From: Glomus cerebriforme
Lineage: Eukaryota > Glomeromycota > Glomeromycetes > Glomerales > Glomeraceae
DNA length: 14,347 nucleotides
Assembly: GCA_003550305.1 (NCBI GenBank)
Contig: QKYT01001050.1
Coordinates: 6,738-21,084, forward strand
Reading direction: 5' to 3'
Position numbers and translations under genes: made by a program. The notes below the pieces were generated by a model, which worked only from the letters and a program-made list of their open reading frames with translations, had not been told where the DNA came from and searched no databases. This document shows positions 8,847 through 14,347 of the stretch, one piece after another. Position 1 is the stretch's first letter; the number at the start of each line of letters is the position of its first letter.

Positions 8847-9130
8847 TTTCCGTTATCCGTTTATTCGATCCGGTTGGAATCCGTCATCCGTTTATCCGAT
8901 CCGGTTGAAATCCGCAATCCGTTGATCATTAAAGAAATCCGCCGGATAACGGATATCCGAAGGATATCCGTTAAATCCTAGGATAAGAACATTTAATGTT
9001 AACGGATAACTTCGGATTGAATCCGTTATTATCCGCCATCCGAGAAATCCGTTCCGTTAATATCCGTCATCCGTATAACCGCCGGATGACGGATATCCGT
9101 CAAAAAACCGGATAACGGGTAAACGGATTG
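8847..9130. repeat. ATCCG/CGGAT bidirectional word array
   Basis: About 25 copies of ATCCG or its complement CGGAT lie in under 300 bp, many fused as palindromes (CGGATATCCG). The words recur in forms such as GTTATCCGTT and CATCCGTTTATCCG. The two ends are roughly inverted (left CCGTTTATTCGATCCGG, right complement CCGTTTACCCGTTATCCGG), so the array as a whole can fold back. It has no open frame. It is likely a nonautonomous foldback element or satellite. Confidence 0.65.
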
Positions 9131-9304
9131 GAACACTACATAAGTTATTGCTAAAAATTTCATAGATATCGCTTCTAAAATTATGTTAAATTTTTTGAAT
9201 TCTGGATTTTATTAGTTTTATAATTTAATGATCCATTTAATACCAAAACACAGTTTTTTTTTACGTTACTCATTATAGTTGTCGTCAAAGATTCACGAAA
9301 TTCT

Positions 9305-9497
9305 CGAATTACGGCATTTATTTTCCTATTCCGTAATTAATTCCGCAAATCTGTAAATAGAATAATTTGTGTAACAAATATTTGAAAAAAATAAGGATTA
9401 CGGAATTACGAAATAGCCGCATTGCTATATAAATGGTATTACGGCAATTTCATATGCGGTATTACAGCTTTATGATTTGTGACACTAATACGGAATG
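9305..9497. repeat. ATTACGG/CCGTAAT bidirectional word array
   Basis: Copies of ATTACGG and relatives occur in both directions: AATTACGG (9307), TTCCGTAATTAATTCCG (9329), GGATTACGGAATTACG (9395), TATTACGG (9437), CGGTATTACAG (9457) and TAATACGGAATG (9486). It is sparser than the ATCCG array but of the same design. No coding sequence is present. Confidence 0.5.
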
Positions 9498-9754
9498 TGC
9501 AGTAAAAAAAACTATAAGAATAATAAAACCAACATACCAAGCTTTGCTTGTCTGGTCGGAGTAGAAATTCAGCTATAATCGTCGTATGAAAATCTTAGCA
9601 CTACCAATTAAACGGATTTTAAAAATTATTGACAATGATCGACATCCAAGAAAATTCTTATGTTCAAACTTTGTTGAATGGAGTTGGTTCAATGGTTATT
9701 CTAATAATGAAATTTTTTTGATTGTCAACTAATATCATGTGATGTGATTAATCT
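9498..9754. other. Upstream region of the SDR gene
   Basis: No gene is visible. The segment 9535-9560 contains ACCAAGCTTTGCTTGTCTGGTCGG, in which AAGCTTTGCTT is a short palindrome-like word, probably repeat-derived. The rest is the likely promoter region of the dehydrogenase gene. Confidence 0.3.
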
Positions 9755-9762
9755 TATAAATA
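9755..9762 (+). promoter_or_regulatory. TATA box of the SDR gene
   Basis: TATAAATA lies 45 nt before the ATG at 9807, which suits a core promoter with a very short leader. Confidence 0.5.
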
Positions 9763-9806
9763 CTCTCGTTCTCGAACTACTTTAATCAAAAAATAAGTTC
9801 AAAATC

Positions 9807-11124
9807 ATGCCAGTCAAATTATTAGATACATACGATTTGTCAAAATACGCTATAATTCTTACTGGTGCAACAGATGGTAAATTATTATTTTTCTCAACTT
9901 TCAAAATATTAAATACGATAAAAAATTTTTTTTTAATGTTTTTATTTTATTTAAAGGCATCGGTAAAGAAATGGCAAGAATTTTATCCGGATTTAATCCC
10001 AAACGATTGATTTTACCAGCTCGTAATAAAGAAAAAGGAAACAATTTATTAGAATATATTAAATCTTCTAATGGACATGCAAATAATGTTGAAATTTGGG
10101 AAATGGATTTAGCCGATTTACAAAGTGTAAAAAATTTCGCTAATAAATACATCAATGAAGTTGGAGAATTACACATGTTATTTAATAATGCAGGTAAAAA
10201 AAAAAAAAAAAAAATATATATAAATTTTATTTATTTACATTTATATGTTCTTATTATACTTATCTATTCGACATATCTTATAGGTTTAGAGGCAAGAAAT
10301 CAAATCATTAAAACAAAGGATAACTTGGAATTACAATTTCAGGTAATTTTATTTCTTTACTTTCATAAGTCATTTGTTCTCTTTTAACATATTATATATT
10401 ATTTTAGGTCAACCATTTAGCACCATTTTTGCTTACTTTATTGTTATTGGATACAATAAAAAAATCAGTCTCTGCAGAATTACCCGGAAAAATTGCATTC
10501 ACTAGTTCAGCTGCCAATAAATATGGCGTAATTGATTTTGATAATTTAAATCTCGAAAAAGGTGCTTACTGGAATCATTTTAGAGCTTATGGGAATACTA
10601 AACTGATGGTAAGAATTTCGATCAAATTTTATTTATTTAACAACAAAGATTTAAAATTTTAATTTTCTATTTTTTTTTTTTTTTAAAAAAAAAGAATGTT
10701 ATTATTGCCAAGGAATTAGGTCGTATTGTTCAAAACGATAGTAAGTATTAGAGGAAAAATCAATTTTGTCTGTCGTAAATTAAAAAAAAAAAAATTTTTT
10801 TTTAACCTTTTTTTCTTAAAATATATGTTAGATATTACAACGTATTCATTTCACCCTGGTATAATCCAAACAAACATAATTAGCACTACTAGCGGATTCA
10901 TAACTCTTTTTATAAAAGTACTTATAAAAATGCTAGGAATAACGGTTGAACAAGGTGCTACCAATATCCTTTATCCCGTTCTTTCTCCTGAAAGTAAAGA
11001 AACGGGAAAATATTATTTTGAAGGCATTGAACAAGAACCAAATATAGTTGCAAATGATCCGGAAGTTGCAAAGAAACTATGGGATGTTTCTGAACAAATA
11101 TTAAAAGATCATGGAATGATTTAA
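9807..11124 (+). CDS. Short-chain dehydrogenase/reductase (SDR), six exons
   Basis: Exons are 9807-9876, 9957-10193, 10284-10342, 10408-10608, 10695-10740 and 10832-11124. All five introns (65-91 nt) are GT..AG with matching phases, giving 301 aa, normal for the family. The Rossmann cofactor motif TGATDGIG is at residues 19-26, the NNAG motif at 100-103, the catalytic Ser at 155 or 156 (FTSSA), the active-site YGNTK at 183-187 and HPG at 212-214. The set is complete, so an active NAD(P)H-dependent oxidoreductase is expected. The overall style resembles retinol-dehydrogenase and WWOX-like SDRs; the substrate cannot be told from sequence. There is no signal peptide, and the hydrophobic stretch LLTLLLL at 130-136 belongs to the fold. 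The gene stands alone between repeats. Confidence 0.92.
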
Positions 11125-11206
11125 TTCAATCATTTTGAAATTTCTGCTGGGGTTTTTCTTATTTTTTTTTCTTATACATGTAACAATTACTAAATTTTTG
11201 CTATTA

Positions 11207-11212
11207 AATAAA
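11207..11212 (+). terminator. Polyadenylation signal of the SDR gene
   Basis: A canonical AATAAA lies 83 nt after the stop codon, inside an AT-rich 3' region. Confidence 0.5.
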
Positions 11213-11229
11213 CTACAACTTTAAATTGA

Positions 11230-12440
11230 GAATAATAATGATTTCTGATCTTTGGAACATGTATATAAAATTTATCGGAGAACTGAGGTGGCGCTAATAA
11301 AAAGAAATTGTAGTAGTCTTTGTTTTCAATAACTTTCAATTTAAAGAATCATTGCAAAAAAATATATTGCTTCTATATCGCAAATTATGGATCGCATAGA
11401 TTTTGGGAGACTAGCAATAAATATGGCATATTATCCAAATAAAAGCTTTTTTATTTTATTATACATCTTAATAATTTTTAGTATAAAATTTTTTATTTGT
11501 CAAATTACACAATCTTTGGGTCAGAATTACGCGAAAAAAAGATATCTGTATAAGCTATGATTCATGTGATATAAATAATATATTGATTTATAAAAATAAA
11601 TGTCTTCATAGTAATAAATAAACTCATTTTTTGCGCATGCTTAATATAGAGCGCGAGACTTTGACTCATTTTTACCGATTATGTGTCAAGATTTTCGATA
11701 AATAACTAGAATTAGCTATTTGCGGGGGGGCTTCGTCCCCCATATCAGATATTATTGTCATTGCAACAAAATAAATACGGATGATCTCTTTATGCTGAAA
11801 TTTTTATAAAAAAAAATAATAATTAAAGTTTAGAATTTACAACTAAAATGTGTAAATTTGATCATTATTCAATCATGTTTTTTATTTCTAAGATAAGAAA
11901 AAATTTTTTGTATTTTTATAGTTCTTATATTATACTACCATAAAATTTATTTCATTATTTTTTAATGTCAAAATATTTTATTAGTATTTGAAAAAATAAA
12001 AAAAAAATTAATTAAAAAAAGTTTTATGCTACACAACTTAAAAATTTTGAATTGTAAAAATTATTTTTAAGTATTAAAATAGAGTTTATTTATGTATGAA
12101 AATATATTAATATTATTTAATTCACATTTATAAAGGCAAAGGAATAGCGGCTGTTTGCTCTAAGCGTTAATTAAGCGATTAGTATCTTTTTCTAAGTTTC
12201 TTTGTTTATATATGTTGTAGGTGGATTTGTAATCCAGTGGATTCCGGATCTCATACCAACACGTGTGGAATTAGAATATCCTTTTCCACAGAAACATTAT
12301 TTATTTTATTTATATTTAATCACGCTGACGTTGTGAAATATATAAGAATATTCCACAGAAACATTATTAGTAAAAATGATGGAATGAAATGGTAATGCAA
12401 ATACGACCAAATATGACAATAATTTTACTACATATTCTCA
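11230..12440. other. AT-rich region without a clear gene
   Basis: No supported gene. At 11724-11741 a G7 run and C5 run around CTTCGT form a strong hairpin. At 12221-12339 the plus strand stays open for about 39 codons (begins GGFVIQWIPDLIPTRVELEY) right after an acceptor-like pyrimidine tract ending TTGTAG, but no partner exon or domain is visible. The 18-mer TTCCACAGAAACATTATT occurs twice (12284-12301 and 12351-12368). Confidence 0.35.
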
Positions 12441-12458
12441 CCTGCTTTCCTTTTTCTC

Positions 12459-12798
12459 TCAAGGTCTACTGGTTATTAAAAAAATAATATGAAAATGAGA
12501 AATTTTGTCATTTTGATTAAAATATCTCTTAAATACATACATAGGTTCCATCTCATCGTCAAATTTTTTAAAGTCATCTCTGGTAGAATATCTTCAATAC
12601 CTTTAAGATCGAGTTCAACTTTCCAAATATTCATTTCAGTAATTCCTTCAACTTCTCTTCTCTTAAAATAATATCTTGATGTTTGCAACGGTTAAGAAAA
12701 TCCTAATATGATCAATGGCGTCATAATATTCATCAACGATATCAGTGAAGGTATAATCGAAGTTGTCCTAGTATTAAGCAATTTAGAGACACTGTCAT
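12459..12798 (-). pseudogene. Crinkler-like effector N-terminal domain, frameshifted
   Basis: On the minus strand, an ATG at 12798 opens MTVSLNCLILG, matching the usual Crinkler (CRN) start (M-x-[IVL]-x-L-x-C-L-[IV]-x-G). After a shift comes a 37-codon frame (DNFDYTFTDIVDEYYDAI), then, after another shift, EVEGITEMNIWKVELDL, matching the conserved LWKV strand. After a third shift comes DDEMEPMYVFKRYF..HFHIIF, matching the final part of the domain (..p...i..yF....hiHiiv), ending at TGA 12459. About 340 bp fits the roughly 110-residue CRN N-terminal ubiquitin-like domain. CRN-type proteins are known from oomycetes and Glomeromycotina, where they are candidate effectors. A possible donor AAGCAG|GTGAGA follows just downstream. 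No C-terminal effector domain was found. The breaks make it a pseudogene unless sequence errors are involved. Confidence 0.65.
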
Positions 12799-13855
12799 TT
12801 TGTTGAGGGTGTACATATACTTAATAAACTTTTGAATTTTTATTATGACATCATGACTAAGATAGACTCTTGATGTAAATCGGTATATACAATTTAATTT
12901 TTTGGACAAGTATTCTCAAATTAATTAATTAAGCTCAATTAATGTTTCGCTCAGATTAATATTATTCATTTATTTTCAAATGTCTAGATTGAAAATAAAA
13001 TAATTTTTCACTACTTACAATCTAAACATTTAAATTTTACGTGAGAAAAGTTTTTAAATTATTCAAATAACAAGAATATACAGTATATCAGAAAATAATA
13101 TTAATGGAAAATAAGATCACGTGTATACTAATTAGCATTCGGAATGATTCTTTTTGAGAATAGAATTTCACAAATGGTACAAAGTCACAATTGGAGAATA
13201 GAAATATTCAAATGTAAGAAAATAAATTTTCCAAAATAAAGATTATTTTAAGAAATTGATACTTTGTAAAAATAAAATAAAAAAATAAAGAAAAAAAGAA
13301 AAGTTTTGCTTAAATGTTTCACAAAAAATATGTAAGATATTGAGTCACAATCGAGTAAATAAAGCATATTATAAAGTAAAAATTATTTTGAATATTTTAA
13401 AAATTTTATTTAAAGAATTTTTTTTTTAAGAAACATCGAGAATAGTTCATAAACTTATTTTTTTTTAAAAAAAAAGGTCATATTAAGAATAATAAATTAG
13501 AAATTTCCAAAATTTGGATCAGTTGTGTCAAGAATATACGCAATTCATTGTCTATTTACGTTATCCCCAATGTGAAATATTTTTAAATATGCAATAAATT
13601 AAAAAAAAATTTTTTAATTACTACGGATAATTTAATTAAACGCATGATTTTCATAGTATTTTCATTTTCGTTCACATGTGATTGATAACAAAACAGATAA
13701 GGTTAGCGTAATGCAGCTGCGTGATTTTTGATACTGTAAAATGATACATAAAATTTGTTGGCGTAAAATAAGAAAATTTTTTTGTTTAAAAAAATTTCTA
13801 TTTTATCAAATAATTGTATTGTCTCCTCTGTCAACTATCATAATTTTGTAACGTT
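12799..13855. other. AT-rich intergenic region, promoter side of the second kinase
   Basis: No coding frame was recognised. Homopolymer runs dominate. An ATCACGTGTATAC word (CACGTG core) lies near 13117. The stretch before 13856 should hold the promoter of the plus-strand kinase, but no clear TATA box can be singled out. Confidence 0.3.
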
Positions 13856-14347
13856 ATGGAGCAAAAATATCTCAGTGACGATGTATTTGAACAAATAAAA
13901 GATTTTGACCATTCTAATAATGCATTATGTGATTTAACTAAAGAACAAAGATTGTTAATTGATAAACTAATATTGAATGAAGAATTAAAAAAACGTTATA
14001 AAATATATGGTTTATGTAAAGAATGCAAACAACCTAAAACTGATTATAATTGGTGTAATGTATGTAACGCAAAACATTTTCAACAAAATTTCAAAAATTG
14101 GAGTAGTGGTAATGATGATATTGACAAATTTATTCAAGATACTCAGCTATCAGCAACTAAAAGTCTTAGAATATTAGAGTGGATACCTTATGATAGATTT
14201 TATAATATTAAATATATTGCAAAAGGCGGGTATGGCAAAGTGTATAAAGCAAATTGGATTGATGGATTTATAATGTATTGGAATAATAAAAATCAAGATT
14301 GGATACGATATGATCCTAATATGGAAGTAGCACTGAAAAGCTTAAAT
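13856..14347 (+). CDS. Protein kinase, N-terminal part (cut by window end)
   Basis: ATG at 13856 opens 164 uninterrupted codons to the window edge. Residues 54-70 hold CKEC..WCNVC (Cys 54, 57, 67, 70), a zinc-ribbon-like pair of knuckles. Next comes FQQNFKNWSSGNDDIDKFIQ and then LEWIPYDRFYNIKYIAKGGYGKV, where the kinase domain starts. The glycine loop is AKGGYGKV (residues 122-129), with the first Gly of GxGxxG replaced by Ala, common in this subfamily. A family insert follows (WIDGFIMYWNNKNQDW), then VALKSLN with the catalytic Lys at 161. The architecture is the typical Rhizophagus TKL-like kinase and differs from the Sel1-fused gene at 578-3102. No intron lies in the visible part. Domains beyond the N-lobe are outside the window. 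Confidence 0.88.
   Translation, partial: MEQKYLSDDVFEQIKDFDHSNNALCDLTKEQRLLIDKLILNEELKKRYKIYGLCKECKQPKTDYNWCNVCNAKHFQQNFKNWSSGNDDIDKFIQDTQLSATKSLRILEWIPYDRFYNIKYIAKGGYGKVYKANWIDGFIMYWNNKNQDWIRYDPNMEVALKSLN

Noticed and set aside
9901..10176. 91-codon minus-strand frame
   Set aside because: It is a shadow of SDR exon 2 and intron 1; the plus frame has the complete SDR motifs.
12217..12256. tRNA-Thr-like arm GTGGATTTGTAATCCAG
   Set aside because: There is a stem and a possible TGT anticodon, but no A box or B box at the proper distance.
12489..12671. 60-codon plus-strand frame
   Set aside because: It is antisense to the Crinkler-like remnant and shows no domain.
1..14347. CRISPR array, bacterial operon or phage system
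   Set aside because: Introns, TATA/polyA signals and the protein families show a fungal nuclear genome; no regularly spaced repeats with unique spacers are present.

Overview
The window looks like a nuclear segment of an arbuscular mycorrhizal fungus (Glomeromycotina, most likely Rhizophagus irregularis or a close relative). The evidence is the very high A+T content, short GT..AG introns (65-91 nt), a tyrosine-kinase-like (TKL) kinase fused to Sel1 repeats, a second kinase with the Cys-rich N-terminus typical of that group, a decayed Crinkler-type effector N-terminus, and long tracts of repeat-derived DNA. The species call is inferred from protein style and was not confirmed by a database search.

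Layout. 1-180: short-word repeats built on TGACTCATGATT. 578-3102 (minus): a five-exon gene for a 729-aa kinase-Sel1 protein, which appears intact. 3165-5430: mostly noncoding, with two weak kinase remnants (4035-4260 minus, 5226-5430 plus) and a second copy of the TGACTCATGATT repeat at 5420-5600. 5749-5983: a foldback MITE-like element with 15-bp terminal inverted repeats. 6015-6416 (minus): a clear kinase pseudogene that keeps the same splice-donor position as the intact gene. 6727-7241: a GC-rich island flanked by 8-bp direct repeats and ending in a tRNA-Tyr-like Pol III promoter. 7333-8478 (minus): an unidentified decayed coding region. 8847-9130 and 9305-9497: two arrays of short words present in both orientations (ATCCG/CGGAT and ATTACGG/CCGTAAT). 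9807-11124 (plus): a six-exon, apparently intact short-chain dehydrogenase/reductase of 301 aa. 11230-12440: AT-rich with no clear gene. 12459-12798 (minus): a frameshifted Crinkler-like N-terminal domain. 13856-14347 (plus): the 5' part of a second kinase gene, cut by the window end.

The genes do not form a pathway. The intact and partial kinases plus three kinase remnants suggest birth-and-death evolution of an expanded family, surrounded by small nonautonomous elements. The most unusual feature is that several separate islands each consist of one short GC-bearing word repeated in both orientations. They look like members of one structural class of foldback element that differ in the word used.
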